From the NCBI GenBank assembly GCA_902836725.1, contig CADFRV010000172.1:1-5720 (forward strand): DNA of 5,720 nucleotides. The letters run 5' to 3'. Origin of the DNA: Muribaculaceae bacterium (GTDB lineage Bacteria; Bacteroidota; Bacteroidia; Bacteroidales; Muribaculaceae). Shown here piece after piece: positions 1-5,720 of this stretch; the stretch's first letter is position 1, and each line of letters starts with the position of its first letter. The translations under genes were made by a program, and so were the position numbers. The notes under the pieces are model-generated. The model was not told the origin of the DNA and did no database searches. It saw nothing but the letters and a program-made list of their open reading frames with translations.

Positions 1-1063
1 CAAGTCTTAAGCCACTTGTAACAAATGGAGACTGCGGGTCATTCGGAATTGTATTCTTATTGCATGTGATATGCACCTCATCAAGCATCTTCTCAGCCTG
101 CTTGCCTGTCAGCCCAAGATTCTGAAGATCTACCAGCATCAAATGATTGTCTGTACCACCGGATACAATCGTAATACCTCTCTTCATAAGGCCTGCAGCA
201 AGTGCCTGAGCATTCACAAGAATCTGTTTCTGATAATCCTTGAAGTCAGCACTGAGTGCTTCCTTCAATGCAACAGCCTTTGCTGCGATCACATGCATCA
301 GAGGGCCGCCCTGAGTACCCGGGAAAATAGCCGAATTCAGTTTCTTTGCATATTCTTCTGTACCGCAGAGAATCATACCGCCTCTTGGTCCGCGAAGTGT
401 CTTATGGGTTGTTGTTGTAACAACATGTGCATAAGGGATCGGGCTTGGATGCAGACCTGTTGCCACAAGACCGGCAATATGGGCAATATCAACCATCAGA
501 ATAGCATTAACCTTGTCTGCGATTTCTCTAAATCTCTTGAAATCAATTGTTCTGCAGTATGCGCTGGCACCAGCAACAATCAACTTCGGCTGACATTCAA
601 GAGCAATTCTTTCTACTTCATCATAGTCAATAAAACCTTGTTCATTAACACCATAAGGTACACAATGGAACACTTTTCCTGAAAAGTTTGCCGGGCTTCC
701 ATGTGTCAGATGACCGCCGTGGTCAAGGTTCATACCCATGAAAGTATCGCCCGGCTTGAGAACCGACATGAATACCGCCATGTTGGCCTGTGCGCCTGAG
801 TGGGGCTGCACATTGGCATACTCGGCGCCGAAAAGTTCTTTCAGACGGTCGATGGCAAGCTGTTCGGCCTCGTCAACCACCTGGCAGCCGCCATAATAGC
901 GGTGGCCGGGATAACCCTCGGCATATTTGTTGTTCAGGCAGGAACCCATGGCCTCCATCACCTGGTCTGATACGAAGTTTTCCGATGCGATCAGCTCTAT
1001 ACCTTTCTGCTGGCGCTGATGCTCGCGGTTGATAATGTCGAAAATAGCGTTGTCGCGTTGCAT
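1..1063 (-). CDS. glyA: Serine hydroxymethyltransferase, C-terminus cut off by window edge
   Basis: This cytoplasmic PLP enzyme interconverts serine plus tetrahydrofolate with glycine plus 5,10-methylene-tetrahydrofolate. The ATG is at 1061-1063, and 354 codons are open to base 2 with no stop or frameshift. The N-terminus carries the family block ELIASENFVS followed by NKYAEGYPG and RYYGG. The motif HGGHLTHGSP begins at residue 115, VDIAHIAGL lies near residue 200, and the PLP-binding lysine is K221 in TTTTHKTLRGPRGG. SGGTDNH and NKNTIPNDPQSPF follow towards the edge. Family length is about 410-425 residues, so some 60-70 are missing. It sits 27 bases after the flavin reductase-like gene and is probably last in the pyrB run. 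Composition is odd: hand-counted GC is about 44% in 1-660 but about 55% in 721-1060. Arginine is AGA in 7 of 8 cases in the distal part and in 0 of 5 in the proximal part. The insertion I recall after RGPRGG in Bacteroides GlyA is absent. Function is secure; whether the gene is a natural single unit is not. Confidence 0.95.
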   Translation of the reverse strand, partial: MQRDNAIFDIINREHQRQQKGIELIASENFVSDQVMEAMGSCLNNKYAEGYPGHRYYGGCQVVDEAEQLAIDRLKELFGAEYANVQPHSGAQANMAVFMSVLKPGDTFMGMNLDHGGHLTHGSPANFSGKVFHCVPYGVNEQGFIDYDEVERIALECQPKLIVAGASAYCRTIDFKRFREIADKVNAILMVDIAHIAGLVATGLHPSPIPYAHVVTTTTHKTLRGPRGGMILCGTEEYAKKLNSAIFPGTQGGPLMHVIAAKAVALKEALSADFKDYQKQILVNAQALAAGLMKRGITIVSGGTDNHLMLVDLQNLGLTGKQAEKMLDEVHITCNKNTIPNDPQSPFVTSGLRL

Positions 1064-1090
1064 AGTTGAATGGTTTGTTGATATGATTGT

Positions 1091-1660
1091 TTATTTCTTT
1101 TTCTTTACCGAGAAGCCGAACCGCCCCAGAGGTTCCCCCTGGCTGAAATACTGCCCGTGGCTGTAGTTCATAAGGCCGGCCTTGTCGAGCATGAATGCGT
1201 CTGTCTCGCTGTCAAACAGGCTCTCGTCGGCGAGCACATTCACCACCTCGGCCAGAAACATGTCGTGGCTCCCGAGCGGCATTATGCTCCTCACCCGGCA
1301 CTCGATGCTCAGAGGCGATTCCTTCACGTAAGGGCAGCTTACAGCCACACCCTCCACGGGTGTTAGCCCGGTCTCTTTCCATTTGTCGTACTCCCGGCCC
1401 GACCGCACCCCGATCCAGTCTGTCGCACGTGCCATCGCCGCTGTGGTAAGGTTGATCGTGAACTCCATCCTCTCCTTGATAATGTGGTAGGAGTGGCGTT
1501 CCGGCCTCACGGATATATAGCACATCGGCGGGTTGGTGCAGATGGTTCCGGTCCATGCCACCGTTATGAGGTTCGAGGACTCAACGGAGCTGCCGCAGCT
1601 CACTATCACTGCCGGCAGCGGGTAGATCATCGTCCCCGGTTTCAGGTTTCGGCGTCCCAT
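1091..1660 (-). CDS. Flavin reductase family protein (FMN-binding split barrel)
   Basis: This is a 189-residue cytoplasmic protein of the flavin reductase-like family, whose members bind FMN in a split beta-barrel and often reduce flavin with NAD(P)H. Recognisable parts are the N-terminal KPGTMIYPLPAVIVSC (residues 7-22), NLITVAWTGTICTNPP (30-45) and ISVRPERHSYHIIKE (49-63). These are followed by FTINL (67-71) and, near residue 130, GSHDMFLAEVV. Such segments form the flavin site in the family. The protein ends in four lysines. I chose the ATG at 1658-1660 because it places the conserved KPG segment at the usual distance from the start and leaves 7 bases after the pyrI stop. A GTG at 1691-1693 would add 11 residues and overlap pyrI by 26 bases. 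Neither start has a clear Shine-Dalgarno sequence. Substrate and partner are unknown. Its place between pyrI and glyA suggests co-expression but does not define a reaction. Confidence 0.88.
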   Translation of the reverse strand: MGRRNLKPGTMIYPLPAVIVSCGSSVESSNLITVAWTGTICTNPPMCYISVRPERHSYHIIKERMEFTINLTTAAMARATDWIGVRSGREYDKWKETGLTPVEGVAVSCPYVKESPLSIECRVRSIMPLGSHDMFLAEVVNVLADESLFDSETDAFMLDKAGLMNYSHGQYFSQGEPLGRFGFSVKKKK

Positions 1661-1667
1661 GGCTGTG

Positions 1668-2129
1668 TCAGAGTATTTCGGCTTTGTCGGCACGCACCGT
1701 GTGGTTGCAGTAATGGCACCGTATCAGCGATCGGTCGTCGGCATCGGCCTCGAAGATGGTCGCCATAGGCTCGTTGTTGGTGATGCATTTCGGGTTGCCG
1801 CACTTCACTATCCCGCGCAGCTGTTTTGGAAGCGTTACGGGGCGTTTCTCGGCCACCTGATAGTCGCGGATGATGTTAACCACTGCCGTCGGCGCGATGA
1901 GCGCTATGCGGTTTAAAACGGCCTCTGGGAAGAACGTGTCGGCCACCTTGATTATCCCCTTCTTGCCGAGCCGGCCGCTGTCGAGGTTGTTGCCGATGGT
2001 GAGCTTATGGGGCATGTCGGCAAGGCGGAGTATCTTCACGCACTTGAACAGGGCTTCCGAAGGTATATGGTCTATGACTGTCCCGCTCTCCAGGGCGGCC
2101 ACAGCCATCTCTTTGTCACTCTTTCTCAT
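1668..2129 (-). CDS. pyrI: Aspartate carbamoyltransferase regulatory chain
   Basis: PyrI is the non-catalytic, nucleotide-binding chain of class B ATCase. It joins PyrB trimers into the allosteric holoenzyme that senses CTP and ATP. The protein is 153 residues, the same length as E. coli PyrI. The N-terminal allosteric domain contains VIDHIPSEALFKCVKIL (residues 18-34) and HKLTIGNNLDS (41-51). The C-terminal zinc domain has four cysteines, C110, C115, C138 and C141, in the CGNPKC and CHYC motifs that bind structural zinc and contact PyrB. The ATG at 2127-2129 is preceded by CAGGAAAA, a plausible ribosome binding site within an A-rich stretch. It follows pyrB by 73 bases and is nearly coupled to the flavin reductase-like gene downstream. 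I see no missing key residue, so allosteric control should be intact. Effector specificity cannot be read from the sequence. Confidence 0.96.
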   Translation of the reverse strand: MRKSDKEMAVAALESGTVIDHIPSEALFKCVKILRLADMPHKLTIGNNLDSGRLGKKGIIKVADTFFPEAVLNRIALIAPTAVVNIIRDYQVAEKRPVTLPKQLRGIVKCGNPKCITNNEPMATIFEADADDRSLIRCHYCNHTVRADKAEIL

Positions 2130-2202
2130 TTTTCCTGATTTTTTATAGGAGACACTTTAAGTTTGTGGGCGGAATTGATCAAAAGTCTGTCAGCCGGCCG
2201 TA

Positions 2203-3147
2203 TCAGTCCTGCTTGACGGCTTCCTTAAGTTTTCCGACATCTATTCCGAGGGCGCGGCATATAAGGGCCTGGCGTGCGAATAGGCCGTTGCGGGCCTGAT
2301 CGAAATAGTATGCCTTCGGATTCTCGTCCACGTCATATGAGATCTCGTTCACCCTGGGGAGGGGATGCAGTATGCGCAGGTTGTCTTTTGATGTGTCGAG
2401 CATCGAGTTGCGCAGTGTGTAGAGGTCTTTAACCCGCTCATACTCCATTATGTCGGAGAAGCGCTCGCGCTGCACGCGGGTCATGTAGATTATATCCGAC
2501 GAATCTATCACCTCTTTGGAGAAATCGGTATGTTCCTCGTAGGAGATCCCCATCTTGTCGCAGAAATCGATATATTCGCGCGGCATTCTCAGCTCGTCGC
2601 AGGCCACGAAACGGAATGTGGGATTGAAATACTTCATCGCCATCAGCAGCGAGTGCACCGTGCGTCCGTATTTCAGGTCACCTACCATTGTGATCGTCAG
2701 GTTTTCGAGACGTCCCTGGGTTTTCAGGATCGAATACAGGTCGAGCATCGTCTGCGACGGGTGCTGGTTGGCTCCGTCGCCGGCGTTTATCACCGGTGTT
2801 TCCGTCACTTCTGTGGCATAGCGGGCAGCCCCTTCAAGATAATGCCGCATAATGATGAGATCCACATAATTGCTCACCATCTTGATGGTGTCTTTGAGAG
2901 TTTCACCCTTCGACGACGAGGTTGTGGAGGCATCGGAGAAACCGATTACTCTGCCGCTGAGGCGGTTTACTGCCGTTTCAAAACTGAGTCGGGTGCGGGT
3001 GGAGGGTTCAAAAAAGAGCGTCGCCACCACTTTGCCGTCAAGGATCTTGTGGTTGGGATGCTCTTCAAAAAATCGTGCCGTCTCAAGCAGTTGTAGAATC
3101 TGCTCTTTTGAGAGGTCGTCGATGGAAACCAGGCTGTTGGGATTCAT
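2203..3147 (-). CDS. pyrB: Aspartate carbamoyltransferase catalytic chain
   Basis: PyrB condenses carbamoyl phosphate with L-aspartate to give N-carbamoyl-L-aspartate, the committed step of de novo pyrimidine synthesis in the cytoplasm. The carbamoyl phosphate site is clear: FEPSTRTRLSFE with S49-T50-R51-T52-R53, K80 in the SSSKGET loop, R101 in MRHYLEG, and H129 in NAGDGANQHPSQ. The aspartate domain shows R162 in LKYGRTVHS, R224 and Q226 in TRVQRERF, and the HPLPR loop at 261-265. With the ATG at 3145-3147 the protein is 314 residues, close to the roughly 310 of the family, and begins MNPNSLVSIDDLS. The frame stays open to an upstream ATG at 3217-3219 that would add 24 residues. That extension resembles no PyrB N-terminus and would cross the putative promoter, so I rejected it. 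pyrB heads the run pyrB-pyrI-flavin reductase-glyA. All catalytic residues seen are present. Confidence 0.97.
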   Translation of the reverse strand: MNPNSLVSIDDLSKEQILQLLETARFFEEHPNHKILDGKVVATLFFEPSTRTRLSFETAVNRLSGRVIGFSDASTTSSSKGETLKDTIKMVSNYVDLIIMRHYLEGAARYATEVTETPVINAGDGANQHPSQTMLDLYSILKTQGRLENLTITMVGDLKYGRTVHSLLMAMKYFNPTFRFVACDELRMPREYIDFCDKMGISYEEHTDFSKEVIDSSDIIYMTRVQRERFSDIMEYERVKDLYTLRNSMLDTSKDNLRILHPLPRVNEISYDVDENPKAYYFDQARNGLFARQALICRALGIDVGKLKEAVKQD

Positions 3148-3173
3148 CTGATAAGAAGTTTGATTAGTTTTGG

Positions 3174-3181
3174 CAAAGTTA
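3174..3181 (-). promoter_or_regulatory. Putative Bacteroidetes -7 promoter element for pyrB
   Basis: On the minus strand this octamer reads TAACTTTG, an exact match to the Bacteroidetes primary sigma -7 consensus TAnnTTTG. It lies 26 bases upstream of the chosen pyrB start, which would give a short leader of about 20 nucleotides. The usual TTG-type -33 element is not evident at the expected spacing; the nearest TTTG is about 35 bases further upstream. The assignment rests on one motif and its position. Confidence 0.45.
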
Positions 3182-3280
3182 CAAAAAACCGCGCTAATTC
3201 CTCTCCCTTTTTCTTCCAAATTTCCACCTCTTCAGTGCCCCTTTTCTCACCCCGTGCTTCCCCCGCGCCCTACCTGTATT

Positions 3281-3319
3281 CCCGCGGGCAGATGTTGATT
3301 CACATCTGCGGTTACCGGG
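3281..3319. repeat. Inverted repeat (hairpin) upstream of pyrB
   Basis: Two perfect 8-base arms, GCAGATGT (3288-3295) and ACATCTGC (3302-3309), flank a 6-base loop. Outer bases CCCG (3281-3284) and CGGG (3316-3319) can extend the pairing across an interior mismatch. It has no U-tract in either direction, so it is not a standard terminator. It lies about 100 bases upstream of the putative pyrB -7 element and would be outside the pyrB transcript if that promoter is the one used. It could be a protein-binding palindrome, a leader structure from a more distal promoter, or chance. Apart from this and the two neighbouring signals, I see nothing in the stretch 3148-3432. Confidence 0.4.
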
Positions 3320-3368
3320 GCGCTTGTCATCCGTGCGTATCCATCAATACCTCTGCTTATTGAACAGG

Positions 3369-3413
3369 AAAGCGGCGGCATCAGCTCTTTTGCAGAGCCG
3401 GCGCCGCCGCTTT
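3369..3413 (-). terminator. Hairpin terminator after the parvulin isomerase gene
   Basis: Perfect 11-base arms AAAGCGGCGGC (3369-3379) and GCCGCCGCTTT (3403-3413) enclose a second small stem, GCTCT (3384-3388) with AGAGC (3394-3398). It begins about 20 bases past the stop codon of the isomerase gene. Read on the minus strand, the stem ends in only three T residues before CC, so the U-tract is weak. The position strongly suggests transcription termination between the isomerase gene and the pyrB run. Confidence 0.65.
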
Positions 3414-3432
3414 ATGGTGGTTTTTCACGCTG

Positions 3433-5358
3433 TTATTTAGCCTGTTTAAGCACTTTCTTCTTTATTTTCACGGGGTATTTCTTCTTAAGCTCGTTTACCC
3501 ACTGTTCTTCAAGCTCTGCCTGATAGTCGCCTGTAACAGCGCCTCTGACATCCGCGGCTTCTTCAGGAGCCTCTATCAGTTTGTCGCGATACGGGAAGTA
3601 GAACGCCCATTTCCCTTTGGTTTCGGGTTTCATGCCGCCGAAACCGAGGTAATCTGTTATCGCGTTTTCACCCTTGGCAGCGATCACTTTCTCGATCTTC
3701 ACATTCTTGCCGAATTCCTTGCGGAGTTCAATCGACAGCGAGTCGGGAGCTATCTCATGTGAGTTGAGGAAGCTCTTGGCCTGGTTCATTACGGAATCAG
3801 ATGTGGCAAATACCACGTATCCCTTGTATTTAGGTGCTTCCCAACGGTATTTGTCGCGGTTGGCCTGGAAGAATTTTTCAAGTCCCTCCTTGTCCTGTTT
3901 CGCTTTTGACCATACTTTGCGGTCGGCCACTTCAAAGAGCAGTATGCCGTCGCGGTATTCGTTAAGCAGATTGCGGTACTCGGGGTTCTCCACTGCCAGT
4001 TGCTGGCGCTCGGCCTCAACCACCGCACGGTTCATCGCCTGGTATGCTTTTGTGTCAAGTGTCTCACAGGCGTTCTCCACAGTCAGCGGGGTATCAGCTG
4101 TCACATCAGCCAAAGCCTCCGACACTGTTACGTCGTTGCCTGCCGCAGTTGCTACTGCGAGATCGCTTGCCATGAATTTGTTGAGAAGTTCGGTATCAAG
4201 TTTGCCGGCGGCTTTTATTTCGGCCTTTATGGCATTGATATTGCCCTCGTTCAGCCGCGCGTTGAATTTTTTGCGCAGTTCCGCTATTCTGCGTTTGCGG
4301 GGGAGTTGTCCGCGCTCGTCGTTGGCTATGGCGTTTTTGATCATCGGGCGCATGGTCTCGAGGGGTTCAACCCCTTTCCAGTCGAGACGTTTGATGATAT
4401 GGTAGCCATATGATGTCTTGATCGGGGCAGATACTTCGCCGTTTTTGAGCGCGAAAGATGCAGCTTCGAACTCCGGTACCATCTGGCCGGTGCCGAACCA
4501 GTTCAGTTTGCCGCCGTTGCGTTTCGAACCGGGATCCTCGCTCTCGGCTGTGGCTATCGCCTCGAAATCGGCGCCGTTGGCTACCAGAGTGGCGATGGAG
4601 TCGATCTGCGCTTTTTTTGCTGCGGCTTCTTCGGGAGACAGTCCCTGGGTAAGTCTGAGAATGTGCTCTACCTGTACCATACCCTGTGCCTGACGGCGTC
4701 CGTTGACTTTAATTATATGCCATCCGAAAGGTGTCTCGAACACTTCTGAAAGGGAACCTACCGGCAATGAGTATGCCATATCCTCGAAAGCCGCCGGATA
4801 GCGGCCGGCTGCCATATAGCCCATGTGGCCGCCGTTGCGTGACGCGGTGCGGTCTACGGAAAAACGGCGCGCCATTTCCGCGAAATCGGCTCCTCCCAGA
4901 ATGGCTGTACGGATTGAGTCGAGGCGCATACGCTGCTCTTCGGGATTGATATCCGGTCCCTGGTTGGAAAGCATGATGTGGCTTACGTCAACCTCCTCTT
5001 TCATATGCTCGTAGATGGCGCTGACGATGCTGTCCTCCACCTCCTGGCTGCGCAGGTACGGTTCTGCGAGTTCGCGGCGGTAACCGTCAAACTCTGTCTG
5101 GAATGCCGGCGTCTTGTCCACTCCCTCGGCTTCAGCGTCGGCTACCTTCTGTTTGTATGTAATGAACATCTGGAGGTATTCGTCGATGGACTGGGGGGTA
5201 ACCTGCTGGCTGTTGTTCTTGTGATAGAGATACTCAAATTCGCTGAGGGTCACAGGCTTGCCGTTGATTGTCATCAATACCGGCTCGGATGAGCCTTTGG
5301 CTTGAATCATTCCGACTGCAGCCAAGGCCAAAGCCAGTGACAAAATACTTTTTTTCAT
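3433..5358 (-). CDS. Periplasmic peptidyl-prolyl isomerase with two parvulin domains
   Basis: This 641-residue protein is a SurA/PpiC-like folding factor. Parvulins catalyse cis-trans isomerisation of proline bonds, and the SurA type chaperones outer membrane proteins through the periplasm. The start MKKSILSLALALAAVGMIQA is a typical signal peptide with likely cleavage after A20. Residues 25-120 form a helical N-terminal chaperone-like region. Parvulin domain 1 spans about 122-219, from VSHIML (H127) to FGWHIIKV (H214). Domain 2 spans about 228-326, from VEHILRL (H232) to YGYHIIKR (H320), with the GGKLNWFGTGQMVPEFE signature between. Both domains keep the paired histidines of active parvulins. 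The remainder (about 330-641) is a charged helical tail including EYRDGILLFEVADRKVW, a segment I associate with the SurA-like proteins of Bacteroidetes. The C-terminus is lysine-rich. The ATG at 5356-5358 is fixed by the signal peptide. It lies downstream of guaB but behind that gene's terminator, so it probably has its own promoter. No single gene symbol is safe. Confidence 0.93.
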   Translation of the reverse strand: MKKSILSLALALAAVGMIQAKGSSEPVLMTINGKPVTLSEFEYLYHKNNSQQVTPQSIDEYLQMFITYKQKVADAEAEGVDKTPAFQTEFDGYRRELAEPYLRSQEVEDSIVSAIYEHMKEEVDVSHIMLSNQGPDINPEEQRMRLDSIRTAILGGADFAEMARRFSVDRTASRNGGHMGYMAAGRYPAAFEDMAYSLPVGSLSEVFETPFGWHIIKVNGRRQAQGMVQVEHILRLTQGLSPEEAAAKKAQIDSIATLVANGADFEAIATAESEDPGSKRNGGKLNWFGTGQMVPEFEAASFALKNGEVSAPIKTSYGYHIIKRLDWKGVEPLETMRPMIKNAIANDERGQLPRKRRIAELRKKFNARLNEGNINAIKAEIKAAGKLDTELLNKFMASDLAVATAAGNDVTVSEALADVTADTPLTVENACETLDTKAYQAMNRAVVEAERQQLAVENPEYRNLLNEYRDGILLFEVADRKVWSKAKQDKEGLEKFFQANRDKYRWEAPKYKGYVVFATSDSVMNQAKSFLNSHEIAPDSLSIELRKEFGKNVKIEKVIAAKGENAITDYLGFGGMKPETKGKWAFYFPYRDKLIEAPEEAADVRGAVTGDYQAELEEQWVNELKKKYPVKIKKKVLKQAK

Positions 5359-5518
5359 GAATTATTTTTCAAAAAAATAAACGAATTACACTTTTTTGGC
5401 ACCGGATACACCGAAAAGTGGAGACGGTGTTACGCAATGCAAAAATGATGGTTTTTTGCTTCACTCTTTTAACGAAAAAATTTCCGGTTTATTATACATC
5501 CGTGATTTAATTTCTGTA

Positions 5519-5562
5519 CAAAAGAAATTTCCCGCGGCCGACAGTGCCGGCGGCGGGAAATT
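5519..5562 (-). terminator. Rho-independent terminator of guaB
   Basis: Perfect 10-base arms AATTTCCCGC (5526-5535) and GCGGGAAATT (5553-5562) are continued inward by GCCG (5537-5540) with CGGC (5548-5551), across one G-G mismatch and around a 7-base loop. Read on the minus strand, the stem is followed by TCTTTTGT, a reasonable U-tract. It starts 32 bases after the guaB stop codon, which fits termination of guaB before the isomerase gene. Confidence 0.8.
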
Positions 5563-5594
5563 CTATTGTTTGGAAGCTATTTTTTACTGTGGCA

Positions 5595-5720
5595 TCAGCG
5601 GGACGAAGCGCTGTAGTTCGGAGCCTCGCTTGTGATTGCCACATCGTGCGGGTGGCTCTCAGCCACACCGGCATTTGTGATGCGGGTGAAGCGGGCCTTG
5701 TGGAGTGCGTCGATATCTTT
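5595..5720 (-). CDS. guaB: IMP dehydrogenase, C-terminal 41 residues only
   Basis: Only the end of the gene is inside the window: 41 codons and the TGA at 5595-5597, with the rest beyond the right edge. The visible protein includes LHKARFTRITNAGVAESHPHD and ends in ITSEAPNYSASSR. The ITNAGVAESHPHD segment and the terminal SEAPNYS are characteristic of the C-terminus of bacterial IMP dehydrogenase. That enzyme oxidises IMP to XMP with NAD+, the committed step to GMP. The catalytic cysteine loop and CBS domains lie outside the window. Identification rests on these short but distinctive motifs. The gene is followed by its own hairpin terminator and then, in the same direction, by the parvulin isomerase gene. 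Confidence 0.88.
   Translation of the reverse strand, partial: KDIDALHKARFTRITNAGVAESHPHDVAITSEAPNYSASSR

Noticed and set aside
71..682. 203-codon open frame on the plus strand
   Set aside because: It is codon-aligned antisense to glyA, is cysteine- and histidine-rich without recognisable domains, and is explained by the codon use of the AT-richer glyA segment.
2530..3096. 188-codon open frame on the plus strand
   Set aside because: It lies antisense to pyrB, whose frame is fully supported by catalytic motifs. The plus-strand product shows no domain.
3148..3219. N-terminal extension of PyrB from an upstream ATG (24 residues)
   Set aside because: It makes the protein longer than the family, resembles no PyrB N-terminus, and contains the TAACTTTG promoter element.
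3247..3330. 27-codon minus-strand open frame upstream of pyrB, considered as a leader peptide
   Set aside because: It has no ribosome binding site and no pyrimidine-attenuator-like U-rich run, and it lies upstream of the putative promoter. A frame this short is expected by chance.
3674..4405. 243-codon open frame on the plus strand
   Set aside because: It lies wholly antisense to the parvulin isomerase gene, is serine- and arginine-rich with no family resemblance, and is a shadow of the real gene.
5359..5518. A promoter for the isomerase gene in the AT-rich gap
   Set aside because: I looked for TAnnTTTG with a -33 TTG and found only off-spaced matches such as TATTTTTTTG near the start codon, so no site can be placed, although a promoter is expected here.

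Overview
The window looks like ordinary chromosomal housekeeping sequence from a member of the Bacteroidales, most likely near Muribaculaceae. This rests on recognition, not on a search. The supporting signs are an ATCase with separate PyrB and PyrI chains, a guaB gene followed by a large periplasmic parvulin-type isomerase, a TAnnTTTG-type -7 promoter element ahead of pyrB, and fairly GC-rich coding sequence. All recognisable genes lie on the minus strand, so the window reads from right to left.

From the right edge, the last 41 codons of guaB (IMP dehydrogenase) are followed by a strong hairpin terminator. After a gap of about 160 bases comes a 641-residue secreted peptidyl-prolyl isomerase with two parvulin domains. 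It ends just before a GC-rich hairpin. A 285-base intergenic stretch then leads to a co-directional run: pyrB, pyrI, a flavin reductase-like protein and glyA, with gaps of 73, 7 and 27 bases. This run is probably one operon starting at a promoter close to pyrB. glyA runs off the left edge with its last 60-70 codons missing.

Functionally, PyrB and PyrI make the first committed pyrimidine intermediate. GlyA supplies glycine and one-carbon units for purine and thymidylate synthesis, and GuaB commits IMP to guanine nucleotides, so the neighbourhood leans towards nucleotide supply. The flavin protein's substrate is unknown, and the isomerase serves envelope protein folding.

The one clearly odd feature is glyA. 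Its frame is unbroken, but the 5' third is GC-rich and uses CGN arginine codons like its neighbours. The remaining two thirds are poorer in GC, use AGA for nearly every arginine, and read like a Firmicutes serine hydroxymethyltransferase. This is either an in-frame recombinant gene or an assembly chimera. I see no mobile elements, CRISPR arrays, RNA genes or defence-like systems, and no convincing new biological system.
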